64,000 bases of DNA from Kistimonas asteriae. GTDB lineage: Bacteria > Pseudomonadota > Gammaproteobacteria > Pseudomonadales > Endozoicomonadaceae. Both the position numbers and the translations under genes were made by a program. The stretch's first letter is position 1. Every line of letters begins with the position of its first letter. Under the pieces are notes generated by a model. That model was not told the DNA's origin. It ran no database searches and was given only the letters and a program-made list of their open reading frames with translations. Location: positions 62,001 to 126,000 of the forward strand of contig NZ_JAEVHF010000003.1 of the NCBI RefSeq assembly GCF_018263925.1. The letters run 5' to 3'. Of this stretch, positions 10,050 through 18,619 are shown in pieces.

Positions 10050-10079
10050 AGGGGCGACAGAATCCTCTGCCGCCCCTGT
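10050..10079 (-). terminator. Terminator/attenuator after tsf
   Basis: An 11-bp stem (AGGGGCGGCAG with one G-U pair) and 8-base loop lie 11 bases after the tsf stop. They are followed on the minus strand by TGTTGTTATT. It probably attenuates readthrough from rpsB-tsf into pyrH-frr-uppS-cdsA. Confidence 0.7.
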
Positions 10080-10090
10080 ATCAGTATGCC

Positions 10091-10948
10091 TTACAGGCCT
10101 GCCTGGGCGCGAACCTCAGCAGCGAAGTCAACTTCTTCCTTCTCGATACCTTCACCCACTTCAAAGCGGACAAAGTTCGTGACGGTGGCACCGGCTTCTG
10201 CAGCCAGTTTGCCAACTGTCATGTCAGGATTCTTGACGAATGGCTGTTCAACCAGGCTGTTTTCAGCCAGGAACTTGTTAACACGACCTACGATCATCTT
10301 TTCAACGATCTCAGCCGGCTTGCCACTGTCCAGCGCCTGCGCCCGGAAGATTTCCTTCTCTTTCTCAACCAGATCAGCTGGCATATCATCCTTGCTGACA
10401 ACCTGAGGATTAACCGCTGCTACGTGCATGGCGATATCCTTGGCCAGATCAGCGTTACCGCCTTCCAGGCTGACCAGAACCGCGATACGGTTGTTACCGT
10501 GAACGTAGCAACCAACCACATCACCTTCCAGGGAAGCGGCACGGCGAACGCTGATGTTCTCACCAATCTTCTGAACCAGCGCCAGACGGGCAGTTTCCAG
10601 GTCGCCCTCCATCAGGGCAGGAATATCGGTCTGCTTGGCGTCAAATGCACGCTCTGCAACAGTGTTCACGTAGCCCAGGAAGTTGTCGTCACGAGCAACG
10701 AAGTCAGTTTCACTGTTCACTTCAAGCAGCATGCCGAACTTAGCATCGTCAGCCACTTTAACGGCAACCACACCTTCAGCAGCGGTACGGCCGGCTTTCT
10801 TGGCAGCTTTGGCCTGACCGGATTTGCGCAGCTCCTCGATTGCCTTTTCGATGTCGCCGTCAACCTCAACCAGCGCCTTCTTGCATTCCATCATGCCAAG
10901 ACCGGTACGCTCACGCAGCTCTTTTACCAGTGCAGCAGTAATTGCCAT
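10091..10948 (-). CDS. tsf: Elongation factor Ts
   Basis: Guanine-nucleotide exchange factor for EF-Tu. The 285 residues match the gammaproteobacterial form. The N-terminal UBA-like domain contains [19 protein letters not shown], the first Ts signature. The second signature, with [12 protein letters not shown], is at about residues 78-90, followed by the core domains. It follows rpsB with a terminator-like hairpin between them, the usual arrangement. Confidence 0.98.
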   Translation of the reverse strand: MAITAALVKELRERTGLGMMECKKALVEVDGDIEKAIEELRKSGQAKAAKKAGRTAAEGVVAVKVADDAKFGMLLEVNSETDFVARDDNFLGYVNTVAERAFDAKQTDIPALMEGDLETARLALVQKIGENISVRRAASLEGDVVGCYVHGNNRIAVLVSLEGGNADLAKDIAMHVAAVNPQVVSKDDMPADLVEKEKEIFRAQALDSGKPAEIVEKMIVGRVNKFLAENSLVEQPFVKNPDMTVGKLAAEAGATVTNFVRFEVGEGIEKEEVDFAAEVRAQAGL

Positions 10949-11084
10949 TTTTCGTATCCTCTAAACCTTGATTTCGCCGCCGTCCTTCCAGAGCCCCTAA
11001 AAAGACAACAACCATCACGAAAGAATCTTTATGCCTGAAACCAGGATCGCGCCGTCTCGACGGCATGCACCCGGCCCCAATGAC

Positions 11085-11110
11085 AAAAAAGGGGGCATGG
11101 CCCCCTTTTT
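11085..11110 (-). terminator. Terminator-like hairpin between rpsB and tsf
   Basis: AAAAAGGGGGC and its complement form an 11-bp perfect stem around a very short loop, and the minus-strand read ends in a run of T. It lies just after the rpsB stop at 11124 and presumably lowers tsf transcription relative to rpsB. Confidence 0.75.
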
Positions 11111-11123
11111 CTGAACAGGACGA

Positions 11124-11918
11124 TTACTCCGCGGAGTTTTCGCTGCTCTCTTCACTCTCTTCAGCCTTTTCAGCAGCTTCTGCCTTTTCAGCAGCTTCTG
11201 CCTTTTCAGCAGCTGCTGCTTCAACGATTGCGCCAGCAGCAGCACGACCTTCCAGGATCGCATCAGCAGCAGATTCAACGTACAGCTGAATTGCGCGGAT
11301 TGCGTCATCGTTACCGGGGATAACGATGTCTACGCCGTCAGGGTTGCTATTGGTATCAACGATACCGATAACAGGGATACCCAGCTTGTTGGCTTCCTGG
11401 ATGGCAATCTTTTCGTGATCCACGTCGATGACGAAGATCGCGTCAGGCAGGCCGCCCATTTCCTTGATACCACCCAGACTGCGGTCCAGCTTTTCCAGAT
11501 CGCGGGTACGCATCAGGGCTTCTTTCTTGGTCAGCTTCTCGAAAGTGCCGTCATCAGCCTGAACTTCCAGGTCACGCAGACGACGTACAGACTGACGAAT
11601 CGTCTTGTAGTTAGTCAGCATGCCGCCCAGCCAGCGGTGATCAACATAAGGCATGCCGCAACGCTGCGCGCTTTCACGGACGATCTTACTCGCTGCACGC
11701 TTGGTGCCCACGAACAGAACCTTGTTCTTACCTTCAGCCAGTTTCTTGATCAGATCCAGCGCCTGATTGAACGCCGGCAGGGTGTGTTCCAGGTTGATGA
11801 TGTGAATGCGATTACGGGCGCCGAAGATGAACTTACGCATCTTGGGGTTCCAGTAACGGGTTTGGTGACCGAAGTGGACACCAGCTTTCAGCATGTCACG
11901 CATGGACACTTGAGCCAT
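11124..11918 (-). CDS. rpsB: 30S ribosomal protein S2
   Basis: Structural protein of the small ribosomal subunit. The N-terminus ([21 protein letters not shown] after the start) and the central [17 protein letters not shown] and [15 protein letters not shown] segments are diagnostic. At 264 residues it is longer than E. coli S2 (241). The extra length is a C-terminal acidic/alanine tail made of AEKAEA units encoded by an 18-base tandem repeat. The start is preceded by AAGGAG at good spacing and by a structured leader. In most gammaproteobacteria map is the divergent neighbour; here the mevalonate cluster intervenes. Confidence 0.98.
   Translation of the reverse strand: MAQVSMRDMLKAGVHFGHQTRYWNPKMRKFIFGARNRIHIINLEHTLPAFNQALDLIKKLAEGKNKVLFVGTKRAASKIVRESAQRCGMPYVDHRWLGGMLTNYKTIRQSVRRLRDLEVQADDGTFEKLTKKEALMRTRDLEKLDRSLGGIKEMGGLPDAIFVIDVDHEKIAIQEANKLGIPVIGIVDTNSNPDGVDIVIPGNDDAIRAIQLYVESAADAILEGRAAAGAIVEAAAAEKAEAAEKAEAAEKAEESEESSENSAE
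11165..11218. repeat. 18-bp tandem repeat in the 3' end of rpsB
   Basis: Three consecutive 18-base units at 11165-11182, 11183-11200 and 11201-11218. The first two are identical and the third differs in its last bases. They encode a repeated AEKAEA hexapeptide in the C-terminal tail of S2. Slippage at such a repeat could vary tail length between strains. Confidence 0.85.
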
Positions 11919-11929
11919 GTAAAACTCCT

Positions 11930-11973
11930 TAAAAGGGTTATGCCTCCATACACCCCATGATTCGACCCTTTTT
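11930..11973 (-). promoter_or_regulatory. Structured rpsB leader, probable S2 autoregulatory site
   Basis: Just upstream of the rpsB Shine-Dalgarno sequence an 8-bp stem (AAAAGGGT at 11965-11972 pairing with ACCCTTTT at 11931-11938, read on the minus strand) closes over a loop containing GGGGUGUAUGGAGGCAUA. S2 is known to repress its own mRNA through a conserved leader in gammaproteobacteria. The GGGGU...GGAGGCAUAACCC arrangement resembles that leader from memory. The structure is seen; the function is inferred. Confidence 0.5.
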
Positions 11974-12122
11974 AAACGGGCACCCAGGAACCATGTGTCG
12001 GTGCATGTGTGGTTTTAAGTCATAAGAATACTTGCGGCGGTCGCCACAAGCGCGCTTTTATACCACAACCACACCGGCATGCACCAGCCCTGGAAAAAGG
12101 ATTCCCTGCGAAAAGAACCCCT

Positions 12123-13124
12123 TTACGGGAAGAGTTTTACCACCTCAACATCAGGAAACGCCTGCCTGATGCTGCCTTCGACCTGCGCTTCGAACAAAAG
12201 TTTCACATTGGGGCCTGCATCCATGGTGAGATAAACCGGCACACCGTCCTCACGCATCTGCCAGACTTTCTGCATAACAGCGACCGACTCCGGCTCCCAG
12301 TACAGCAAGGGGGGCCAGGAGGCGATCATGGTAGCATGCATGGTCAAGGCATTGTGTTCGGCAGTGGCCCCCAACTGCTCAAAATCACGGGCAGCAATCG
12401 CCTCTTCCAGGATAGCGATATCGGCTTCCGCCTGAACAGGCCAGGCCGAGTAAAGCGGCGTTGACTCAACCGTCCGCGCCATCCCTTCACGAGAGCCCAC
12501 CTTCTTAGCAGATCCGGTCAAGGTCAGCACCCCAAGACGTAAACCTGGCCAAACCTGAGACAACGGCGCCGCACAGGAATCCATGCCATCGACAGCCTCA
12601 CCTTTATGCCAGCGCACGAAACCTTCAAAAATGGACCGGCACGCACTACCGCTCCCCAATCTCGCCAAAATGGAAAGCGCCCCATCATCGAGACTGAAAC
12701 CCTGCACACCTGCCACTGCCCGGGTCAGGGCAGAAAAACCGGACGCCGACGAAGCAAGACCCGCCGCAGTTGCTATGGTGTTCACCGTATCAACCCGGAA
12801 ACGATCCGATCGACCCAGCCGGAACAGGTCCAGATGAGCGACCACCTTTTTATAAAAGCTATCCGCCTCATGCACCGGCCGATCATTTAAAAAAACAATA
12901 TCTTTTGCCCCAACCTGTAACCGAGTCACGCGCGTATGCGTCCCCTTGCCCGGCAAAGCGACGGACAGGCTGTCATTAACCGGAAGGTTCAAGACACCAT
13001 TACGCTTACCCCAGTATTTACACAGGGCAATATTAACCGGCGACCAGGCTTCAAACGTATCGACAGGACAGTATTCACAATCACCCAGGATCACCTGGGC
13101 AACATCAACGCGGGAAAACGTCAA
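12123..13124 (-). CDS. mvaD: Diphosphomevalonate decarboxylase
   Basis: Last step of the classical mevalonate pathway: ATP-dependent decarboxylation of mevalonate diphosphate to IPP. This GHMP-fold protein keeps the residues expected of a true decarboxylase: NIALCKYWGKR near the N-terminus, AAGLASSASGFSAL, GSGSACRS with the substrate arginine, and MDAGPNVK with the catalytic aspartate. The frame has no ATG in a sensible place. TTG at 13124 has GGAG six bases upstream and gives 333 residues, overlapping the preceding kinase gene by 20 bases. GTG at 13094 (323 residues) is the alternative. It is the last gene of the mevalonate operon; rpsB follows about 200 bases on. Confidence 0.9.
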   Translation of the reverse strand: MTFSRVDVAQVILGDCEYCPVDTFEAWSPVNIALCKYWGKRNGVLNLPVNDSLSVALPGKGTHTRVTRLQVGAKDIVFLNDRPVHEADSFYKKVVAHLDLFRLGRSDRFRVDTVNTIATAAGLASSASGFSALTRAVAGVQGFSLDDGALSILARLGSGSACRSIFEGFVRWHKGEAVDGMDSCAAPLSQVWPGLRLGVLTLTGSAKKVGSREGMARTVESTPLYSAWPVQAEADIAILEEAIAARDFEQLGATAEHNALTMHATMIASWPPLLYWEPESVAVMQKVWQMREDGVPVYLTMDAGPNVKLLFEAQVEGSIRQAFPDVEVVKLFP

Positions 13125-14106
13125 CGGAGACTCCAACAGGGGAAACAGAAACAGGAATGCGTTCGAATCCAGGCAAGCCAGCACCGGTATCACCCAGCGC
13201 ACAGACACAATCACCCAGCCCCGAACCGGAAATTTTGGCGCCCAGTACACCGGGCAATGCCCGCAAACCATAAACGATGGCAGACAGCGTTGCATCATTC
13301 ACATTCAGGGCATCCAGCAACCCCTGATACATATTCATGCAACGCCCCAGCTGCGGTAGATCATCAGCCTTGATCGCGGCTATTGCTTCCCGGCTCACGT
13401 CACCCATTAACCGGTAAAGCCCACCAACCACACCTGAGACTGGCACAGCCTCTTCTGCAACTCTCGCCAATACATCCGTAGTCGGCGTTTTATAGCCTGC
13501 ATAATAAAGATCGATAGGCAAGCCGGACGATAAACGCTGCACCTGTAAGGTGTCTGCATCAAAGGCAATCACGCCGCCATACACACTGGCGGCCAGGTCG
13601 GTGCCCGACCCTCGCCCCTGCACGGTTCGCACAACATCAACACAGGCCGGAAGAATTGCCTGCTGATCAATGGACAGCCCGCAAATCCGCCGCAAGGCAG
13701 ACTCAAGCGCCACCGTCACTGCCGCAGAAGACCCCAGCCCAACAGTATGGGAAAACTCAGAGACAATATTGATCTTCAGACCACACGCCAAAATCGTCCG
13801 CCAGCGCCGGAGAATCTCAACAAGAAAACGATGGGAAGTACATGCCTGAAGGTTATCAAGATGGGAGCAGTAAGGGCCAAGCGCGGATTCGACAATAATC
13901 TCTCGACCGGCCAGTGGCTCCACCTGAACACGCATATAGCGATCAACCGCACAGGCGACAGCCGGCTGAGAATACAGAACAGAATGCTCTCCCAGCAGCA
14001 TAATACTGCCGGGCACCGACACCGCTACAACCTGACCGGGATTAATGACAGAGTCTTGCACCGAGAGGATCCGCCTGCAGCTTGGCAACAGAGAAACCGT
14101 ATTCAT
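13105..14106 (-). CDS. GHMP kinase, probable phosphomevalonate kinase
   Basis: A GHMP-superfamily kinase between the genes for mevalonate kinase and diphosphomevalonate decarboxylase. Visible motifs are SVPGSIMLLGEHSVLY, HTVGLGSSAAVTVAL (ATP loop), GRGSGTDLAASVYGG and a C-terminal KISGSGLGDCVCAL. The last two resemble the GS..DLA and SGAGGGDC motifs of bacterial phosphomevalonate kinases better than those of mevalonate kinase. By elimination the pathway needs this step. The ATG at 14106 (333 residues) overlaps the mevalonate kinase gene by 65 bases and its Shine-Dalgarno sequence is weak, so a later GTG start is possible. The alternative reading, a second mevalonate kinase paralogue, cannot be excluded from motifs alone. 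Confidence 0.72.
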   Translation of the reverse strand: MNTVSLLPSCRRILSVQDSVINPGQVVAVSVPGSIMLLGEHSVLYSQPAVACAVDRYMRVQVEPLAGREIIVESALGPYCSHLDNLQACTSHRFLVEILRRWRTILACGLKINIVSEFSHTVGLGSSAAVTVALESALRRICGLSIDQQAILPACVDVVRTVQGRGSGTDLAASVYGGVIAFDADTLQVQRLSSGLPIDLYYAGYKTPTTDVLARVAEEAVPVSGVVGGLYRLMGDVSREAIAAIKADDLPQLGRCMNMYQGLLDALNVNDATLSAIVYGLRALPGVLGAKISGSGLGDCVCALGDTGAGLPGFERIPVSVSPVGVSVDVFPR

Positions 14107-15055
14107 CGCAGAGACTTTCCACCGGCTCATCACTCTGAACCAGCACAAATCCTGCTTTTTCACCATGCACCGCACCGGCCCCGCTGATTTTGCCAGCAGC
14201 ACCGTAGTGGGATTTCAGGTCACTGATAAATCGCTGCACAGTATCGGGCACCACGCCGATATCGACCAGCAACTGATGATTACGCTTGACGTATTCACGT
14301 AGCGCCCGTGTATCACGACAGAGAAACGCCTGCTCCAAGCCCTGAATGATGGCGGAAAATTCATTCCAGATGGTGCTGGTGCCAAACCGGCGCCGCACCT
14401 CGGCCACGCATTGTCCGGTACTGACTTCAGGCTCACCGGTATTCACCAGATACCAGTTCAATTCCGGTAATTCACTGCTTCTGGACAGCTGGCTGTTTTC
14501 CACTCGTACCAGCCCACCATGTACCGTCACCATGGGATCAATGGTGCTGGTACAACCATGCTGGAGCCGCTCGGTATGACTGGTAAAACGAAACAGAGAC
14601 TCTTTATCCAACTGAGCACCAAAATAACCCGCCACAGCCACCAGCACTGACGCTACCGTCGCCGCAGAGGAACCCATCCCGGAACGCACCGGAATGGCAG
14701 ACTTCAGGGAAATATCCAGACCATGATCAAAGGGCAATGAATAGCTGTTATACAGACTGGCAATGGCATACAGGTAAAGCTCACCGGCATGGGGCAACAC
14801 CTTGTCCACCGCACAGCGGCCGAGAAGATAATGCTGATACGCTTCATCAATGGTCAGACGAACCTGCTCCAGCTCAGCCAGCGGCAACGACGCCAGCTTG
14901 CCATAGTTGTCCAGATGCAGATGAATACCCGGCTCATCCAGTCGCTCAACCACGGCATTGGCGTGAATATCCACAGCCACGGCCAGAGCCGGCGAACCAT
15001 ACACCACCGAATGCTCACCCGAAATGATAATTTTGCCCGGAGCAACAGACCTCAT
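14042..15055 (-). CDS. mvk: Mevalonate kinase
   Basis: Phosphorylates mevalonate to 5-phosphomevalonate. The 337-residue GHMP kinase begins SVAPGKIIISGEHSVVYGSPALAVAVD, typical of mevalonate kinases. It has the glycine-rich ATP loop IPVRSGMGSSAA at residues 121-132 and the catalytic aspartate in STIDP at 173. The third GHMP motif, usually a GAGGGG loop near the C-terminus, reads SGAGAVHGEKAG (291-302), which is unusual. The 3' end overlaps the next kinase gene, and mvaS lies 132 bases upstream. Assignment to mevalonate rather than phosphomevalonate rests on the N-terminal motif and the position next to mvaS. Confidence 0.82.
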   Translation of the reverse strand: MRSVAPGKIIISGEHSVVYGSPALAVAVDIHANAVVERLDEPGIHLHLDNYGKLASLPLAELEQVRLTIDEAYQHYLLGRCAVDKVLPHAGELYLYAIASLYNSYSLPFDHGLDISLKSAIPVRSGMGSSAATVASVLVAVAGYFGAQLDKESLFRFTSHTERLQHGCTSTIDPMVTVHGGLVRVENSQLSRSSELPELNWYLVNTGEPEVSTGQCVAEVRRRFGTSTIWNEFSAIIQGLEQAFLCRDTRALREYVKRNHQLLVDIGVVPDTVQRFISDLKSHYGAAGKISGAGAVHGEKAGFVLVQSDEPVESLCDEYGFSVAKLQADPLGARLCH

Positions 15056-15187
15056 CCGCAGACAATCCCGAAAACAGTTTCAACCCACAGCGTACGACCC
15101 ATAAATGAGCCTTCATCCACGCCATTTACAGTAGCCTTACCAGGCAGCAAAACACTGCAACAACTAAGCGTGCGCATCATAACGCAT

Positions 15188-16363
15188 TCAGCGCGCACCT
15201 GTCTCTGTATAGATGCGCTTGTGATCATGCAGCCCCGCCAGCCGGAAGCGGCCATCCGTCATTTCCGGAAAATCATGCTCGCCATCCACACGGGGATATT
15301 GATGCTCGAATAGCAGGGCATATTCGTCATAACTGAGCGCCTGCCGGGATTCCAACCTGTCCACATGCGCCTGCCTCCGACTATAGGCCCGATATCCCGG
15401 CTGAACCGTCACGGCAAAGAACTCACCCACACAACCGGAACCATAACTGAACAGGCCAATGTGCCGACCAGACAGATCCTCCGAATCATTTTCCAGCATC
15501 GACAGCAGCCCAATATAAAGGGAGGCAGAATAGCTGTTACCGATTTTGCGGTTATAAATCAGCCCGGAGCCTGTCTGCTCCGCAAACAGCTCATCTGACA
15601 TGCTTTCACCACAGGTCACCGCCAGTTTGCGGTGGGCCTTCTCCCCCATCTTGGCGAAGGGCAGGTGATAGCAGAATCGGGAAAAATCAGAAAAGACCTT
15701 ACCGCCAGCCTGCTGGTAATGTTTCCAGGACTGACGCAGCGCCTTGAGATAAACGATGGTGGAATATTTACCATCCACCAGCGCCGTATCCATATAGTTG
15801 GGACGCCAGAAATCCATGACATCTTCGCTGTAACAGCCGGTCTCCGGATGCACCTCAACGAGTCGCGGATTCGCCTTAACCAACAGGGCGACTGCACCAC
15901 ACCCCTGGGTCGCTTCACCCGGCGTGCCCAAGCCATAGCGTGCGATATCTGAGGCAATGACCAGCACGGACTTTTCCGGCTGCCGGGCCACCAGCGCACA
16001 GGCCATCTGTATGGCTGCAGTCGCACTGTAACAGGCCTGCTTCAGCTCTACGACACGGCAGTTGGAACCCAGCCCCAACAGACGATGCACATAGACACCG
16101 GCCGATTTGGACTGGTCAATGCCGGTCTCCGTCGCAAACAGCAGGGTGCCGACACTGTCACGATTATCGTCGTCAATAACAGGCCAGGCCGCACTGGCGC
16201 CCATCGTCACAATATCTTCATCGACTGCGGGAATCGCCATCTCCTCCTGCCCCAGCCCGACGCGATACTTCTCAGGATCAATCCCGTAGCGCGTGGCCAG
16301 CTCAGCCAGAGGAATATAAAGACTGGACGAATAAAAACTGATGTCATCAATACCGACAGACAT
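15188..16363 (-). CDS. mvaS: Hydroxymethylglutaryl-CoA synthase
   Basis: Condenses acetyl-CoA with acetoacetyl-CoA to HMG-CoA, the first committed step of the mevalonate pathway. From the ATG at 16363 (AGAGG four bases upstream) the protein has 391 residues. Catalytic residues fall where the Staphylococcus aureus enzyme has them: Glu79 in FATETG, Cys111 in KQACYSAT and His233 in FCYHLPF. This agreement also supports the chosen start; the frame is open to 16435. It lies in the operon between the isomerase gene (106 bases upstream) and mevalonate kinase. An acetoacetyl-CoA thiolase gene is not in the window. Confidence 0.96.
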   Translation of the reverse strand: MSVGIDDISFYSSSLYIPLAELATRYGIDPEKYRVGLGQEEMAIPAVDEDIVTMGASAAWPVIDDDNRDSVGTLLFATETGIDQSKSAGVYVHRLLGLGSNCRVVELKQACYSATAAIQMACALVARQPEKSVLVIASDIARYGLGTPGEATQGCGAVALLVKANPRLVEVHPETGCYSEDVMDFWRPNYMDTALVDGKYSTIVYLKALRQSWKHYQQAGGKVFSDFSRFCYHLPFAKMGEKAHRKLAVTCGESMSDELFAEQTGSGLIYNRKIGNSYSASLYIGLLSMLENDSEDLSGRHIGLFSYGSGCVGEFFAVTVQPGYRAYSRRQAHVDRLESRQALSYDEYALLFEHQYPRVDGEHDFPEMTDGRFRLAGLHDHKRIYTETGAR

Positions 16364-16469
16364 GATGCCTCTTGGAAATCCTGAGGTTTTCCTGCCATCA
16401 CCCTGCACGGTCCGGGGATGACAGTATTCTTTCACTCACCTGACTTCTGGTCTTTCTGCACACAACGTG

Positions 16470-17528
16470 TCAGAAACGGTCATCCAGAATCAGTTGTTCA
16501 TTGCCGTACAGTGTCTTCACATCCGGCATACCCAGCAGGAACATGGCCGTGGCAAATTCCCGCTTCAGTGTCTCAATCACAGTAATCACATGATCCGCTG
16601 ACTCCATGGCCGGCTTCAGCAACGGAGCCGCCAGGCCACACAATCGGGCGCCGAGTATAACAGACTTGACCATATCAACACCGTTTCTTAATCCACCGCT
16701 GGCAATCAGGTCAACGCGGTCCCGAAAAGGTGCCGCAAGCTTTAATGCCAATGGTGTAGGAATACCCCAATCCTGAAAACGAAGCCCCAGGGACTGACCG
16801 GATCCTGCCGCACGGTGGTGCTCAATACGACTCCATGAGGTTCCCCCCTGGCCGGCCACATCAACACAGGTAATACCCCGAACCGCTGCCGCGGCGATAT
16901 CCTCCGGCGACAGACCGCATCCCACTTCCTTTAACACGACAGGACAACCCAGCCGCTCATTGATACCACCAATTTTGTCCAGCAGACCGGAGAAATTGGT
17001 GTCACCTTCAGGCTGAACCGCTTCCTGCAATGGATTGAGGTGAAGATACAGTGCATCCGCATCCAACGCATCGACGACTTCACGACACGCGGCTAAGCCG
17101 CACCCATAATTGAGCTGTACGGCTCCCAGGTTGGCAAAAAGCAGTGCATCCGGCGCAAACTGGCGCAACTCGAAGCTGGCACGGGCAGCGGGCTGCTCCA
17201 GCATCACTCGCTGGGAACCCACGCCCATGGCGACACCTGTCGTCTGTGCCGCAATAGCGAGATTCCGGTTAATCTTGCGTACCAGTTCATGATCTCCCCC
17301 CGTCATTGAGGAGATCAACATTGGAAACGACAGGGTTTTGCCGAGGAATTCAACCTGGGTATCGATATCTGACAGGGCTATTTCCGGCAGCCCTCGATGA
17401 GCAAGGCGGATACGATCAAAGTAGCCACCGTCACGGTCAGTGCCGCTATCCTGCTCAATCACCCGGATATGTTCGACCTTCCGGCTGTTGGTCTGCTCAC
17501 CGGCACCTGGCGCGTTGCTATCCGACAT
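16470..17528 (-). CDS. fni: Type II isopentenyl-diphosphate delta-isomerase
   Basis: FMN- and NADPH-dependent enzyme that interconverts IPP and DMAPP. The mevalonate pathway yields only IPP, so it needs an isomerase. The 352-residue TIM-barrel protein has the family motifs RKVEH (16-20), MTGG (75-78), GVGSQR (102-107), HLNPLQE (163-169, containing the Gln-Glu pair of the active site), LKEVGCG, and DVAGQGGTSW followed by SGG for FMN phosphate binding. The start overlaps the HMG-CoA reductase stop by one base (TGATG), so the two are translationally coupled. Confidence 0.97.
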   Translation of the reverse strand: MSDSNAPGAGEQTNSRKVEHIRVIEQDSGTDRDGGYFDRIRLAHRGLPEIALSDIDTQVEFLGKTLSFPMLISSMTGGDHELVRKINRNLAIAAQTTGVAMGVGSQRVMLEQPAARASFELRQFAPDALLFANLGAVQLNYGCGLAACREVVDALDADALYLHLNPLQEAVQPEGDTNFSGLLDKIGGINERLGCPVVLKEVGCGLSPEDIAAAAVRGITCVDVAGQGGTSWSRIEHHRAAGSGQSLGLRFQDWGIPTPLALKLAAPFRDRVDLIASGGLRNGVDMVKSVILGARLCGLAAPLLKPAMESADHVITVIETLKREFATAMFLLGMPDVKTLYGNEQLILDDRF

Positions 17529-18562
17529 CAGCGCTCCAGCTTCAAATGAGATGCCATCAGCTCGCCGGGATTGGTCTGGGCCGCCAGCAGAGATAACTCA
17601 CCACAGAGTACAGCCGCCGCACAAATAACCGCCAACCTACGTGCGTTAGCGCCGGGCTCACGATTTTCACGACAACCCAGTAATTCGAGATTGCGCTCAA
17701 CAAAATCCAGACCCTTGCCGTTTCCGACCGTACCAACAATCAGGTTTGGCAGGTTGACGGAAAAATAAAGATCTCCCTCACGGACTTCCGCATGCACAAT
17801 GCCCTGGGAACCTTCCACAATATTCGCGGCATCCTGACCGGTCGCCAGATAAAACGCCAGCAGCATATTGGCAAAGTGCGCATTAGCGCTACGAATGCCG
17901 CCTGCCAGCATGGTACCCAACAGGTTTTTCTTGATATTCAGATCAACAATTTTTTCGGGCGTCGTCTTCAAACGGCGCTCACAAAGATCCCGGGGAATCA
18001 GCAGCTCCGCTACCACATTTTTGCCCCGACCCAGAATACCGTTGATGGCCGTTGCTTTTTTATCCGTGCAGTAGTTGGCTGAGATGGAGCAGTAACGCAA
18101 TTCCGGGTATTCACCCAGAATCCAGTCCTGCAGCTTTTCCGAAGCCAGCGTCACCATGTTGTGGCCTGACGCATCACCGGTCAGATACTCAAGGCGGATA
18201 TACAGCAGATTGCCGACGATCTGGCTATGCATATCGATCAACCGCGCATAGCGGCTGGATTCACGCACCACCATGTTCATCTCGTCCTTGCGCCCCTGCA
18301 GACTGTGCCAGGCCGCCAATGCCTTCGACGCATCGCCTGCCTCCAGCAGGATGGAACGGGTCATCCGCTCATCAATCACAGTCGCCCGGATACCACCCGC
18401 CACACTGGCCACCCGCGCGCCACGGCCGACGGAAGGCCACAACGGGGTCTCATAGGTGGCCAGGGGCAGCATGACGCTGTCATTGACAACATCACCAATA
18501 ATCGTCACCGGTCCCACGAGCCGCATGGGAACCGGCGCCTGCTGAATCTTGTTATCTGACAT
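17528..18562 (-). CDS. mvaA: Hydroxymethylglutaryl-CoA reductase
   Basis: Reduces HMG-CoA to mevalonate with NAD(P)H. The 344-residue catalytic domain has no membrane anchor. The four catalytic residues can be placed by motif: Glu38 in LATYETP, Lys168 in ANYCTDKKATAIN, Asp244 in ATGQDAAN and His339 in LMASHLKLER at the very end. VGNLLYIRLEYLTGDASGHNMVT, GRGKNVV and the C-terminal SH resemble class I (eukaryote/archaea/Streptomyces) enzymes more than the class II enzymes usual in bacteria. It is the first gene of the six-gene operon; the 232-base divergent gap to map should contain the promoter. Confidence 0.95.
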   Translation of the reverse strand: MSDNKIQQAPVPMRLVGPVTIIGDVVNDSVMLPLATYETPLWPSVGRGARVASVAGGIRATVIDERMTRSILLEAGDASKALAAWHSLQGRKDEMNMVVRESSRYARLIDMHSQIVGNLLYIRLEYLTGDASGHNMVTLASEKLQDWILGEYPELRYCSISANYCTDKKATAINGILGRGKNVVAELLIPRDLCERRLKTTPEKIVDLNIKKNLLGTMLAGGIRSANAHFANMLLAFYLATGQDAANIVEGSQGIVHAEVREGDLYFSVNLPNLIVGTVGNGKGLDFVERNLELLGCRENREPGANARRLAVICAAAVLCGELSLLAAQTNPGELMASHLKLER

Positions 18563-18619
18563 ATATAACCGGCTGGTATCCTGAAAACAGTCCTGTTACG
18601 CACTCCGGGGTCTCTACGC

